A stretch of 64,000 nt of DNA, from positions 1 to 64,000 of the forward strand of contig JBLIIE010000006.1 in NCBI GenBank assembly GCA_047634635.1. Direction: 5' to 3'. This DNA is from Granulosicoccus sp047634635. GTDB lineage: Bacteria; Pseudomonadota; Gammaproteobacteria; Granulosicoccales; Granulosicoccaceae. Positions 27,001 to 34,767 of this stretch are shown piece after piece. Positions within the stretch are counted from its first letter, which is position 1. Each line of letters starts with the position of its first letter. A program made the position numbers and the translations under genes. The notes beneath the pieces are model-generated. The model was not told the DNA's origin and made no database searches. It saw nothing but the letters and a program-made list of their open reading frames with translations.

Positions 27001-27625
27001 ACATACTTAAAAATCCAGACCAGGCGGACTTGTCTACCTCAGCTTCACTGTCTTGTGTGGTATATCGTCCAGCCGTATCCAGGAGTACGGCCTGATCGGT
27101 AAACCACCAGTCGCAGTTTCTTGTGCCACCCAAACCCTTGACCGATAATTTGCCATGCGTTTCTTCTAGCGGGAAGTCTAAGCCTGAGTTGCTGAGCAGC
27201 GTCGTCTTACCAGCACCCGGTGGGCCGATAATCACATACCAAGGCAAATCATAGATAAACCGACTGCCACCTGTGCTCGAAAAATTCCGACCTTTGAGGG
27301 TCTCTACTGCTTCCTGCATCTTGGATTGCAGTATTTGCAGCTCTTCATCGCTGGCAGAATCGTTGGCTGAGGATTCCTCGTCCGACAATGAATCGAGCAT
27401 CTGGGCGTTACGACGCCGACCCTGAATGAATCGGGCCGCTGCTAATAGGACAAACATTGCAGACATACTGCCGATAGCGATTACTCTGCTGGACAGGCTC
27501 TGCAACGGTGTTGTGTTGTTGAACCCAATCATGGGCCCGACAAACCAGACGAATAGCGACAGGAAAACCAAGCCAATGAAGGCCAGGAATAGACGGTTTT
27601 TAAAAAGATTACCCAGTATTTTCAT
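24095..27625 (-). CDS. tssM: T6SS inner-membrane ATPase-like protein TssM (IcmF)
   Basis: Large component of the TssJLM membrane complex that crosses the periplasm. Two N-terminal transmembrane helices (about residues 12-35 and 48-67), a cytoplasmic GTPase-like domain with Walker A GPPGAGKTTLL and LLDTAGRYTTQ, a third helix near residue 445-465 (ATAAGVATVAVGLLTFW), then a long periplasmic region ending in the IcmF C-terminal domain (FSWPSQTN, GPWSVLRLFDQG). Walker A is intact, unlike in some TssM. Length 1176 is normal. Confidence 0.96.
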   Translation of the reverse strand: MKILGNLFKNRLFLAFIGLVFLSLFVWFVGPMIGFNNTTPLQSLSSRVIAIGSMSAMFVLLAAARFIQGRRRNAQMLDSLSDEESSANDSASDEELQILQSKMQEAVETLKGRNFSSTGGSRFIYDLPWYVIIGPPGAGKTTLLSNSGLDFPLEETHGKLSVKGLGGTRNCDWWFTDQAVLLDTAGRYTTQDSEAEVDKSAWSGFLSMLRDKRSRRPINGVLLALSIEDILTGDDTELEQVAKTLRTRIEELYNQLGIAPPVYLMFTKCDMLAGFSEYFASMDKNEREQVWGHTLAIDEADPTASLLSGIEALSAQLSSQAVGKLHVELSQKNRENIYGFPLQFNFAQQRINVFIKSLTAQSRLLQPVLFRGVYFTSATQSGSVLDQVIKNVSQSFGIGESQASQESSEGRSFFIHSLLSDVVFGESGLAGTNLKTEKRLKLLQWATAAGVATVAVGLLTFWSASYLQNKSLIDDVEVATQDLQRAVDTLDANSLDLIAVNTVLNKARTLALVNEEGELGGGFVMKRAGLFQGDKISDLASSKYNELLLEILLPRLMVRLEHQMHAQNNNSEFLFEALKTYQMIGLRDRFEADGVIGWFNFDFDANLPGEISRQIRSELKSHMARLFTERPRRLPRPLDNSLINQYQLIAANTSLPQRAYNRIRNTALSDINSFKRLTSIVGPELPRVFVRQDGVSLDQSVQNFFSLEGYNDVFLPASQNISQTLADDSWVLGPYASTAGQALSPEQLKASVTEQYYNDYIAQWETLFSNLTMRNVDGLQQASEFVALISDADSPLKNFLVVASQQTTLTRPPVAESGDDEAKGTLRENALGTLLSAPTKTLAAPLVLDPVTIRFSTLHALVEGSEGNTSALDTALNQLAELNLQLLPMAQNPVGTVNTQLSAELAINMQKISLKADRLSEPMASLVAGLTNEISDVVGGGFCQQLDAAWKTDVLPYYQRAIQSRYPVNRKSSADIALTDFGAFFGPGGVVDKFVTTYLTGQVSKTPRQWTWVGTGSSVCLSDNTLKQLALADDVKNTFFSQGGNLPSFRFELIPQQLTMSTDINHLFLDIGGSRTDYFHGPVKGVTSFSWPSQTNNTQVSLRVEPVVPGSPSNISLSGPWSVLRLFDQGTRSSEGGSLKVTYSFGGRPVNLSLATSSFNPLNSIALRNFRAPESL

Positions 27626-27680
27626 CGCGATTGTAAAGGGCCTTCAGTGAGCTGCTGGTCATTCATGAGCGATGTTGTAA

Positions 27681-28991
27681 CTAGTAGAAAATGGAAACTT
27701 CAACGCGCCGGTTGCGGGCACGCCCGCTGGCGCTGCTATTTTCGGCAATGGGTTCAAGACTGCCACGTCCTTCTGCACCTACACGCGTTGAGTCTTGGAG
27801 CGAAAAAGCGATTCGTTCGGCAACCGAGATTGCACGTTCTTTTGATAATTCGAGATTTGAGGCAAAGCGCCCGGAGCGAATGGGCACATTGTCAGAATGC
27901 CCTGTAACCAGGATCGATCCCTTGAACTGATCCATTGCCTGGGCAATGGCTTGAACTAGTGGCTCAAGGTCGGAATTGAGTGTTGTTCTACCAGAGGCAA
28001 ACAGGTTGTTACCCAGAATACGAACCTTACCTTCATTGAACGAGTCGTTGACCTCAATCAGATTTAAGTCGATCTGTGGCTGAAGTAGTTGAACAAGAGT
28101 GATTAGCTGAGCGTTTGTGGTGCTGCTTGCAGGTGGTGCCGCTGGTGGTACGATACTGTTGACTTGCAGTGTGGCAGGTTTGATTCTAAAAAAACCAGCT
28201 ATTGCTTTGTCTGAACCAGCTCCAAGGCTATAGCGATATCCAATGTAAACTAGGGAGCTCAATGTCAATGCGGCTGCGCCGATGACCCACACTACGGTCA
28301 TTTTCGGCAGTCTGCTTTCTCTAATGCCAGAACCCTGCCACTGCAAGGACAGGGCAGCAGCAGGTTCATCGCGAACACTGGCAATGATTTCATAGAGCCA
28401 TGCTTGTACTTTAGTGAGTGTCTTTTGGCCGTTTTCTGCAATACGGTAGGTGCCTTCGTAGCCTAGTGATAAGCAGACGTACATCAGTTCTAATAGATCG
28501 ATGTTGTCTTTTGGGTTCTTGCCCAGACCCTTAAGCAGAGCGAAGAAACGTTCCCCACCGACAACCTCGTTATGGAAGGTTGATAGCATGTTGTGTTGTG
28601 ACCAGTTAGCTTTATGGCCCCAAGGTGTGTTCATGACTGCCTCATCCATCGCGGTGCACATGACATAGCTAGCTTGGGTGACCTTCTTCTGATCATTCAG
28701 GATGGGCATTGCCGCCTGCTTGAATTCGTTCAGTTCTTGTATGAGACGGTTGCGCAACTGGTCAGGGTTGGGATGATCGGTCGAGTGTCGGATCGTTAGT
28801 AGTAGGGGTAGCAGTCGAGAGGCTGCTTTTTCCAATGGGTTGATTCCACCAAGAGGGGGCAGACTTGCATTATTATTTGCAGGCGCTGTCATCTTAGGCG
28901 CATGAGGGGTTGCTGCCCGTACTTGATTGGACGATGGCCGAAGTACCGTCCGATCATCGTCATCGTCGAAGGCAAACGGATCGTTGGTCAT
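27681..28991 (-). CDS. tssL: T6SS TssL with C-terminal OmpA/MotB peptidoglycan-binding domain
   Basis: Inner-membrane DotU-type protein of the TssJLM complex. An acidic N-terminus precedes the cytoplasmic DotU domain (LLPLLLTIRHSTDHPNPDQL, AMDEAVMNTPWG, GGERFFALL, LGYEGTYR). A single transmembrane helix lies near residues 233-255, followed by an OmpA-like domain (ILVTGHSDNVPI, NLELSKERA, GRARNRRVEVSI) that should bind peptidoglycan. This is the extended form of TssL. Overlaps tssK by four bases. Confidence 0.95.
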   Translation of the reverse strand: MTNDPFAFDDDDDRTVLRPSSNQVRAATPHAPKMTAPANNNASLPPLGGINPLEKAASRLLPLLLTIRHSTDHPNPDQLRNRLIQELNEFKQAAMPILNDQKKVTQASYVMCTAMDEAVMNTPWGHKANWSQHNMLSTFHNEVVGGERFFALLKGLGKNPKDNIDLLELMYVCLSLGYEGTYRIAENGQKTLTKVQAWLYEIIASVRDEPAAALSLQWQGSGIRESRLPKMTVVWVIGAAALTLSSLVYIGYRYSLGAGSDKAIAGFFRIKPATLQVNSIVPPAAPPASSTTNAQLITLVQLLQPQIDLNLIEVNDSFNEGKVRILGNNLFASGRTTLNSDLEPLVQAIAQAMDQFKGSILVTGHSDNVPIRSGRFASNLELSKERAISVAERIAFSLQDSTRVGAEGRGSLEPIAENSSASGRARNRRVEVSIFY

Positions 28992-30325
28992 TTACGTATC
29001 GCCCATAGTTGCATTTCAAGGTCGCTGAAGTTGCCGGCTATGTGTAGAGCCAACTCGCCTGATACGGCGACGTCTCGCCATAGTGGGTCGTCGTCGCGCA
29101 TCTCGAAGTACACTTGATTCTCGTACATTGGAATGCTGTTCGGTACTGTGGGTAGCGTCTTGAGTGGAATTCCCTGGCTCTGAGCTTTCACTAGGTCTCG
29201 CAATTTGGATTTGGATGAAATGGTGATTTGACGCGGCAGGCGCCGACTTAGTTCATCTGGCGTCACGCTTGCCTTGGCGGCCAGAATGAATCGGGATGTT
29301 TGGAACAGATTCAAATTTGTGATGGTGGCGGTATAGATACCTGCTTTTACATGTTGAACAAGGATGGATTCAGTGGTGGAATCAGGAATCCAGTTTAGGC
29401 TTTGTCTCAGGCTGTCGAGCAAGGGGGCAAAGCTTTTATACTGATCACGATGAAGGTACGGACTAAGCTCAGGGGGTAATTTACTTGCTTGCGTGATGGT
29501 CGAAAGATCTCCGGCTAGCTGAGCGAGCTCTCGATAGAACTCCTCAGGGTGAATAGACGATGATTCGTTTATGTGTTTCAGTAGGGGGCCCGCACGATTG
29601 AGCGTTTGCAGCAGTAATAACTGATTCAGTTGAGAGGAATCGCTGGCTGTCGCTGTACCAATGCGGCCAGCGAGATCGACTGAACGCTGGGTGACTAGCC
29701 CGCTAAGTTCTCTAGCTAATGTTTGCAACGGAGTCGATGCTTGCAGGGAAATTGCGCAAGGGTAAAAACGCTCGTCCAGTACTACGCGATCATCTTCGCG
29801 TTTTTCGGTGATTCTTGCCAACGGAATGGTATGGAAGGCCGTGTGATCATCGCCTGCAATGGACAGCCTGGTCCACAGTGATGCGGTAAATACAGTTTCT
29901 TCACTGTCCGAGTCGGGACTGTGTCGATCACCGACTAATTTGTCGTTGATCACGTAACGAGAAAATGAACCAGCAGCGCGTGACTCCGCTGCATCTTTGT
30001 CTTGCTGGTCTTCAAATGGTAGAGCCAGCGAAAGGACAGCATTCCTGCAATCACTGTCAATCAGCAATGGTGCTGGCAGTTCCCCATCTTCTGGCAAGTT
30101 AAACGGAGTGCCATCCGGGAATAAGCCTGTGGCTCTGGTAAGTGCGAATTTGCCTTCGTTTAATGCGTGAACATCCAACTCGAAGTCAATCAGTCCATAT
30201 GCATGTGTGCCCATTCCCTTGACAATCAGCGCAACCGTGTTTAGCAGGAAACGGTCATGTTGCTGGAAATGCTGAGGACCAAGGAACATGCCTTCGGTCC
30301 ATAGTGTTCGATCATTTTTCTGCAC
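28988..30325 (-). CDS. tssK: T6SS baseplate protein TssK
   Basis: Links the baseplate wedge to the membrane complex. The family N-terminus is clear: WTEGMFLGPQHFQQHDRFL, with further conserved GLIDFELD and FPDGTPFNLP. Length 445 is typical. Start is GTG at 30325 with AGAGG five bases upstream. Sits between tssJ and tssL in the common tssJKL order. Confidence 0.95.
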   Translation of the reverse strand: MQKNDRTLWTEGMFLGPQHFQQHDRFLLNTVALIVKGMGTHAYGLIDFELDVHALNEGKFALTRATGLFPDGTPFNLPEDGELPAPLLIDSDCRNAVLSLALPFEDQQDKDAAESRAAGSFSRYVINDKLVGDRHSPDSDSEETVFTASLWTRLSIAGDDHTAFHTIPLARITEKREDDRVVLDERFYPCAISLQASTPLQTLARELSGLVTQRSVDLAGRIGTATASDSSQLNQLLLLQTLNRAGPLLKHINESSSIHPEEFYRELAQLAGDLSTITQASKLPPELSPYLHRDQYKSFAPLLDSLRQSLNWIPDSTTESILVQHVKAGIYTATITNLNLFQTSRFILAAKASVTPDELSRRLPRQITISSKSKLRDLVKAQSQGIPLKTLPTVPNSIPMYENQVYFEMRDDDPLWRDVAVSGELALHIAGNFSDLEMQLWAIRK

Positions 30326-30372
30326 GACAACCTCTATTTACAAGTGATGCGAACGATACTGGTGATCTCATG

Positions 30373-31008
30373 CTAACGATCCAGATCAATTGTGACGCTG
30401 TTCGCACCGATAGTTGCGAACGCTGCAGCAGTGTCAGATAAACGGGATGTTAAAACACCCAAGTTGTACTGATTTCCCACCGTTGCTATCGCCGATGCGG
30501 TATTAGATGGCGCTACTGTTGCAACGGCTTTCCATAAAGCCTGATAGGGATCCCGATACGCTACCGCAATAACGAGCATGGACTGCGCTTTGTTGGCTGG
30601 TAGCACGACATCTTTTGTTTCCCCTGGCTGCAGGGTTATGGTCAACATAGGGCGTGGTTCCATTTGCTGGCCGTCAAAATCGAATATCTCTGTGAAAGCC
30701 TTATTATCCATGTCCATTTGTGGCTCCATGAGAAAAATTCTCACTCGCACAGGTGAGGGCCTTGCTTGCGTGTCGGGATTCAGGTCGTCACTGGCCGTCA
30801 GTGTGAGGGATAATTCATACGGTTGTTCTGACAACTGAATTGGGGCAGGAGCAGCCGTCGCGATGGGTGCGTCAGGGACAGATAAGCCAACTTTTTGCAG
30901 TAAACTACATCCAGAGAGCAGGCTGGCAGCCATGGCCAGCGCCATTAGCCTGGTGGCTAGTAAAACCATGTGGCGGTTTGTGCCGTGCGTGTCCCGAATT
31001 ATCTGCAT
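30373..31008 (-). CDS. tssJ: T6SS outer-membrane lipoprotein TssJ
   Basis: Outer-membrane lipoprotein that receives TssM. Signal peptide ends at SLLSGC, then the TssJ beta-sandwich with PVRVRIFLMEPQMDMDNKAF and LQPGETKDVVLPANKAQSMLVIAVAYRDP, cut here to QPGETKDVVLP and VIAVAYRDPYQALWK. Start taken at ATG 31008 because GGAGAGG lies just upstream; an earlier in-frame start at 31035 has no such site. Length 211. Confidence 0.92.
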   Translation of the reverse strand: MQIIRDTHGTNRHMVLLATRLMALAMAASLLSGCSLLQKVGLSVPDAPIATAAPAPIQLSEQPYELSLTLTASDDLNPDTQARPSPVRVRIFLMEPQMDMDNKAFTEIFDFDGQQMEPRPMLTITLQPGETKDVVLPANKAQSMLVIAVAYRDPYQALWKAVATVAPSNTASAIATVGNQYNLGVLTSRLSDTAAAFATIGANSVTIDLDR

Positions 31009-31067
31009 GTACCTCTCCGTGTATCTTCTGTTCAAGCTATGTTGGCAAAGCTGTCCTGAATGTTGCG

Positions 31068-32522
31068 CTAAAAATCAGGACGTCTGCCTGCTTTTCTAAT
31101 GCTTTTTTCATAGGCCTTTCTGAATTCGGCACCAAACAGGTCACCAAAATCACTAACTGCCTCTTCGCAAATAGTATCGTATTGGTTGCAAAACAATTGC
31201 CACAACTTTGCATCCCGGGAAATGGGAATATTTGCCGAAATTCCACCAGTTTTTCCCAACATATCAGTTAGTTTGTCTGGATCAAACTGTAATAACAAGG
31301 ATTTTACAGCTGATTTCATACCTTCCAACATGGCAAGCTGGTGCAATTTGAGATCATCCACTGCTTCTTGAATTGCTTGCTCTGACTCTACGTAGCCTTC
31401 GGAATTGCTGGTTAAAAGCTTAGTCAGGGCGTCTGACGAGTTGTATGAGAATTTTAAAGGATTGTTGCCACTTCGGGAGAGTGTTGTGACATCACTGCGA
31501 ATGGCATTCTTTAATTCCATTCGTGATTGAAGCAGCACCATCATGGCATCGGTCATCTGTGCCAATAGCCTGCCTGTTTGCTCCAGCACCTCTGTGGTGT
31601 CTCTGTTTTCAAAATCTGATCCGCGCAGCGAAGCGGCGTTCAGTAATGTCTGCAGAGTATCTGAAGACGCAGCTGGACGACTAGAAGCTGCTGGTTGCGG
31701 CTGGTTAATGTTCGAAAAAGGAGACTTGGGTGATTTGGCAGCTTGGCTAGACTGCGGTCTTGAGTGCCGTGATTGTCTCGAGGGCGGCTTTGGTCGGCCA
31801 TTGTCTGGCAATTGGCTCGGGATGGACACCGTTTCATCGCTGGTTCCTTGAAGCCAGTCGAATTCGTCATTAGGTGATGAAGGGGCTGCAGGTTTTCGAG
31901 GTTGGGTTGATGGGCTGGCGAAATTTGTTTCACTGGCACTGTCATCACCATTTGACCAGTCTGACCAGTCGCTGTCGTGTGAGTCAGAGGGGCTGTCTTG
32001 GCTGGATTCAGGTTTTTCACTGATGTCCCAGTCATCGCCAAATGGATCATCAGTTTCTGCGGATACTGGAGTCCAGTCAGGTTCGTCACCTCTGAAAGGG
32101 TCAAACGTTTGTGGGGCTGAAGACACATTCTGGCCACTGGAGTTTGACTGAAAATCAGCGAACGGATCGTCCACGCTGCTGGCAGATGCCGCAGGATTAG
32201 CGTTTTCAATGGCCACACTGAGTGTGTAGTCCCCAATGGCCAGCGTGTCCTCGTGACTTAAGGCGGAGTTTTGGCCACGCCCGACAGGCTCAGCATCACC
32301 ATTTATGTATAGGCCGTTGGCGCTAGTGTCCTGAATAAGAAGCTGGCCGCCTTCGAGTGTAATCAGTGCATGATTGGACGATATGTAACGACTGGGATCA
32401 TTAAGGATGTAGTTGCACGCACTGGAACGGCCAACAATGATCGGAAAAGAATCAAAAACCCGCTCCTGGGGATCGATTGGTCCTTGAGTGCAATAAGAAC
32501 GGATTTTGAGCGTAATTCGCAT
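31068..32522 (-). CDS. tagH: T6SS-associated FHA-domain protein (TagH/Fha)
   Basis: First gene of the minus-strand operon. The N-terminal FHA domain (residues ~20-105) has VGRSSACNYILND, SNHALITL and DTSANGLYINGD, the phosphothreonine-binding core. A long Ser/Asp/Pro-rich linker (about 110-290) follows, then the TagH C-terminal domain (LLTSNSEGYVESEQAIQEA, FGAEFRKAYEKSIRKAG). In threonine-phosphorylation pathways this protein is the target of PpkA and PppA; here only the phosphatase is in view. The linker carries many acidic residues and candidate phospho-sites. Confidence 0.92.
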   Translation of the reverse strand: MRITLKIRSYCTQGPIDPQERVFDSFPIIVGRSSACNYILNDPSRYISSNHALITLEGGQLLIQDTSANGLYINGDAEPVGRGQNSALSHEDTLAIGDYTLSVAIENANPAASASSVDDPFADFQSNSSGQNVSSAPQTFDPFRGDEPDWTPVSAETDDPFGDDWDISEKPESSQDSPSDSHDSDWSDWSNGDDSASETNFASPSTQPRKPAAPSSPNDEFDWLQGTSDETVSIPSQLPDNGRPKPPSRQSRHSRPQSSQAAKSPKSPFSNINQPQPAASSRPAASSDTLQTLLNAASLRGSDFENRDTTEVLEQTGRLLAQMTDAMMVLLQSRMELKNAIRSDVTTLSRSGNNPLKFSYNSSDALTKLLTSNSEGYVESEQAIQEAVDDLKLHQLAMLEGMKSAVKSLLLQFDPDKLTDMLGKTGGISANIPISRDAKLWQLFCNQYDTICEEAVSDFGDLFGAEFRKAYEKSIRKAGRRPDF

Positions 32523-32733
32523 GGCTTATTTTGTGTGTGCCCGTTCGGTCATTATGTGTGTAGCGTCGAATTTGCCTTTATGATACAAAGTGTTGCCTAA
32601 GCAACAAGTTAGCTTCGGAATGTTGATTATTACCGAATTACATTAATAGTATAGCGCCGAGCCTTCCCAATCTGTATCTTTGTAGATAAATTGTTGCAGA
32701 TTGTGTGTCTCACGTACAAGAGCTGTCAGTTGT
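32523..32733. promoter_or_regulatory. Divergent control region of the T6SS operons
   Basis: 211 bases separate the starts of tagH (minus) and tssA (plus). A perfect inverted repeat TGTTGC-CTAA-GCAACA at 32591-32606 lies in the middle and could be a regulator site. A candidate plus-strand promoter is TTGATT (32623-32628), 18 bases, TAGTAT (32647-32652). No -24/-12 sigma54 motif was recognised. Confidence 0.45.
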
Positions 32734-34095
32734 ATGGAAAATTTCGAAAGTTCACCCGAATTTCAGGCGCTAGTCGTTGCGGCTAACGGCAAGCCTGAAC
32801 GGAGTATGGGGGATTCGATCATACCGGCAGAGCCTCCGCTTTGGAGTGAGGTTAGACGCCAGGCTCGCAGCCTACTTGGTACCGCCAGTAATCAACTGCC
32901 TCTGCATATCTATTTGATTCAGGCAGAAACCAATGTTAACGGCTTCCCCGGGTTACACAGCTCTTTGCAGGTGGCATTGCAATTGCTGCAGGATCAATGG
33001 GACGAGGCGTACCCTCAACCCGATCTGGATGACCCTGAGGACATGTATTACGAACGTGTCAATCTAATGAATGAGCTGTCCGACCAGCCTACGTTTCTGG
33101 ATACTGTTTATCGTCTGCCATTGGTTAGCGTCCGAGGAATCGGAGATTTTTCTACCCGAGACCTGGATATTAGCCTAGGAGGTTTAGTGGGATCCCCTGA
33201 AGAGCAGGCTCGTTGTCAGACTGGTTTAATTCGAGGTGCATTTGCTGAGTCAGAGCCCGAACTTTTGCAGAAGGTGGCAGATGTTCTGAGGGAATTGCCA
33301 GATATGTGTCGTTCGCTAGAAGCCGTTTTTGCCGAAAAAACGGGACAGGCTGATGTGCTGTCAGTAGATCTTTTGCGCCAACGAATTACTGCGTGTCGCT
33401 CGCGATTTCATGAGTTCGCGGACGATCATCTGGAAATATCGCCGGTCAACGATTCCACGGGTGAAGAGTCTGCAGTGATCGCACCGGCGGCAGATGCGCC
33501 GTTGGTGGCTGAACCCCTTTCTACGAGCACGCTTACCAATCGAGTGATGGTGGCGGCATCATTCAATGCGGTGTTGTTTTACTATCAGGAGCATGAGCCA
33601 TCGAGTCCGGTGCGTGTGTTGGTCGCATGTGCCAGTGATTTTGTCGATAAGTCTTTCTTCGAGGTAATACAGGCTCTGGGACCAGAATTTCGGGAAGATT
33701 TACCGTCATTACTTCTGCAGCTTCAACAACGGCCATTGGCAGCATTGTTGAGTGACCGCTTTACGCGCTACATTTCAGGTGAGAGTTTGCCGATACTGCG
33801 AGGGGAATCACCTGAAGCTGAAGTCTCTCACTCGGATGCGCAAGATGTAGAGGGTGTTGAATCCAGTTCCCCTAGTCAGGTTGTGGGTAATAGTGACAAC
33901 GCCTCTGTGATCAATTCACGGCAGCAGGTGTTGAAAGTACTGCAGGATATAGAGGCTTACTTCACAATTGCTGAACCGTCCAGTCCTATCCCATTGATTG
34001 TTGCCGATATCAGAAAATTGGTGCCAAAGCATTTTTTAGAGGTTGTTGCGGAGTTCAGTCGTTTGTTGCCCGCAGCGGGGGCAGAGTCTCCTTAG
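32734..34095 (+). CDS. tssA: T6SS cap/baseplate protein TssA (ImpA)
   Basis: Coordinates baseplate and tail-sheath growth. The ImpA N-terminal domain is visible (GDSIIPAEPPLWSEVRRQA, LLGTASNQLPLHIYLIQA, QLLQDQWDEAYPQPDLDD, LPLVSVRGIGDFS), followed by an acidic linker and repeated segments near the C-terminus (EPSSPVRVLVACASDFVDKS and EPSSPIPLIVADIRKLVPKH) that look like an internal duplication of a TssA C-terminal unit. Start taken at ATG 32734; an upstream TTG would add 11 weak residues. Confidence 0.92.
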   Translation: MENFESSPEFQALVVAANGKPERSMGDSIIPAEPPLWSEVRRQARSLLGTASNQLPLHIYLIQAETNVNGFPGLHSSLQVALQLLQDQWDEAYPQPDLDDPEDMYYERVNLMNELSDQPTFLDTVYRLPLVSVRGIGDFSTRDLDISLGGLVGSPEEQARCQTGLIRGAFAESEPELLQKVADVLRELPDMCRSLEAVFAEKTGQADVLSVDLLRQRITACRSRFHEFADDHLEISPVNDSTGEESAVIAPAADAPLVAEPLSTSTLTNRVMVAASFNAVLFYYQEHEPSSPVRVLVACASDFVDKSFFEVIQALGPEFREDLPSLLLQLQQRPLAALLSDRFTRYISGESLPILRGESPEAEVSHSDAQDVEGVESSSPSQVVGNSDNASVINSRQQVLKVLQDIEAYFTIAEPSSPIPLIVADIRKLVPKHFLEVVAEFSRLLPAAGAESP

Positions 34096-34115
34096 TAGTA
34101 CTTAGGTTCCGTCGG

Positions 34116-34144
34116 TTGGATGACGGTTTGATTGTCGTTATAAT
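34116..34144 (+). promoter_or_regulatory. Candidate promoter before tssB
   Basis: TTGGAT (34116-34121), 17 bases, then a perfect TATAAT (34139-34144), 90 bases upstream of the tssB start. Suggests the sheath genes can be transcribed apart from tssA. Confidence 0.5.
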
Positions 34145-34233
34145 CCGTTCTTACTGGTTCGGTTGTTTGTTCGTTAATACGGAATCAACAGAATAGTCTT
34201 TTTTAAGTTACCCAATCTACGTGAGGGATAGTC

Positions 34234-34752
34234 ATGGCCAGTGGTCAGAAGTTCATTGCAAAAAACCGCGCTCCGCGTGTACAGATCGAGTACGACGTCG
34301 AACTGTATGGTGCTGAGAAGAAAGTACAATTGCCGTTTGTCATGGGGGTCATGTCCGACCTGTCAGGCAATGCTGGTGACGCCAAACCCAGTATGGATGA
34401 TCGCAAGTTCTCTGAAATTGATGTGGACAACTTCGATGATTACTTGAAAGCCACCAAGCCTAAAGTTTCCCTAAGTGTTCCCAATACACTGACAGGAGAA
34501 GGCGAAATGAGCGTGGAATTATCCTTCGACAGCATGGACGACTTCAGCCCGGCAGCAATTGCCTCAAAAGTTGACTCGTTGAGCAAGATGCTCGCAGCGC
34601 GTAACGAACTATCCAACTTGAAAACGTATATGGATGGCAAGGCAGGGGCTGAAGATCTGATTCAGAATCTACTCGCTGACCCAGAACTCATGGCCAGTCT
34701 GGCAGCGGCGCCAAAGCCTGCAGATGATGCCGATAAACCAGACGCGTCCTGA
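34234..34752 (+). CDS. tssB: T6SS sheath small subunit TssB (VipA)
   Basis: Forms the contractile sheath with TssC. Family landmarks: KNRAPRVQIEYDVELYG, LPFVMGVMSDLSG, FSEIDVDNFDDYL and LSFDSMDDFSPAAIA. Length 172 is typical; the acidic C-terminal end is variable in the family. GAGGG lies seven bases upstream of the ATG. It precedes tssC by 15 bases. Confidence 0.96.
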   Translation: MASGQKFIAKNRAPRVQIEYDVELYGAEKKVQLPFVMGVMSDLSGNAGDAKPSMDDRKFSEIDVDNFDDYLKATKPKVSLSVPNTLTGEGEMSVELSFDSMDDFSPAAIASKVDSLSKMLAARNELSNLKTYMDGKAGAEDLIQNLLADPELMASLAAAPKPADDADKPDAS

Positions 34753-34767
34753 TAGGAGATAACAATC

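Noticed and set aside
31640..32236. 198-codon minus-strand ORF in a second frame of tagH
   Set aside because: Lies in the low-complexity Ser/Asp/Pro linker, where alternate frames stay open by composition.
32523..32733. Sigma54 (-24/-12) promoter for the T6SS operons
   Set aside because: No GG-N10-GC pattern with TGGCAC/TTGC flanks could be found in this interval.
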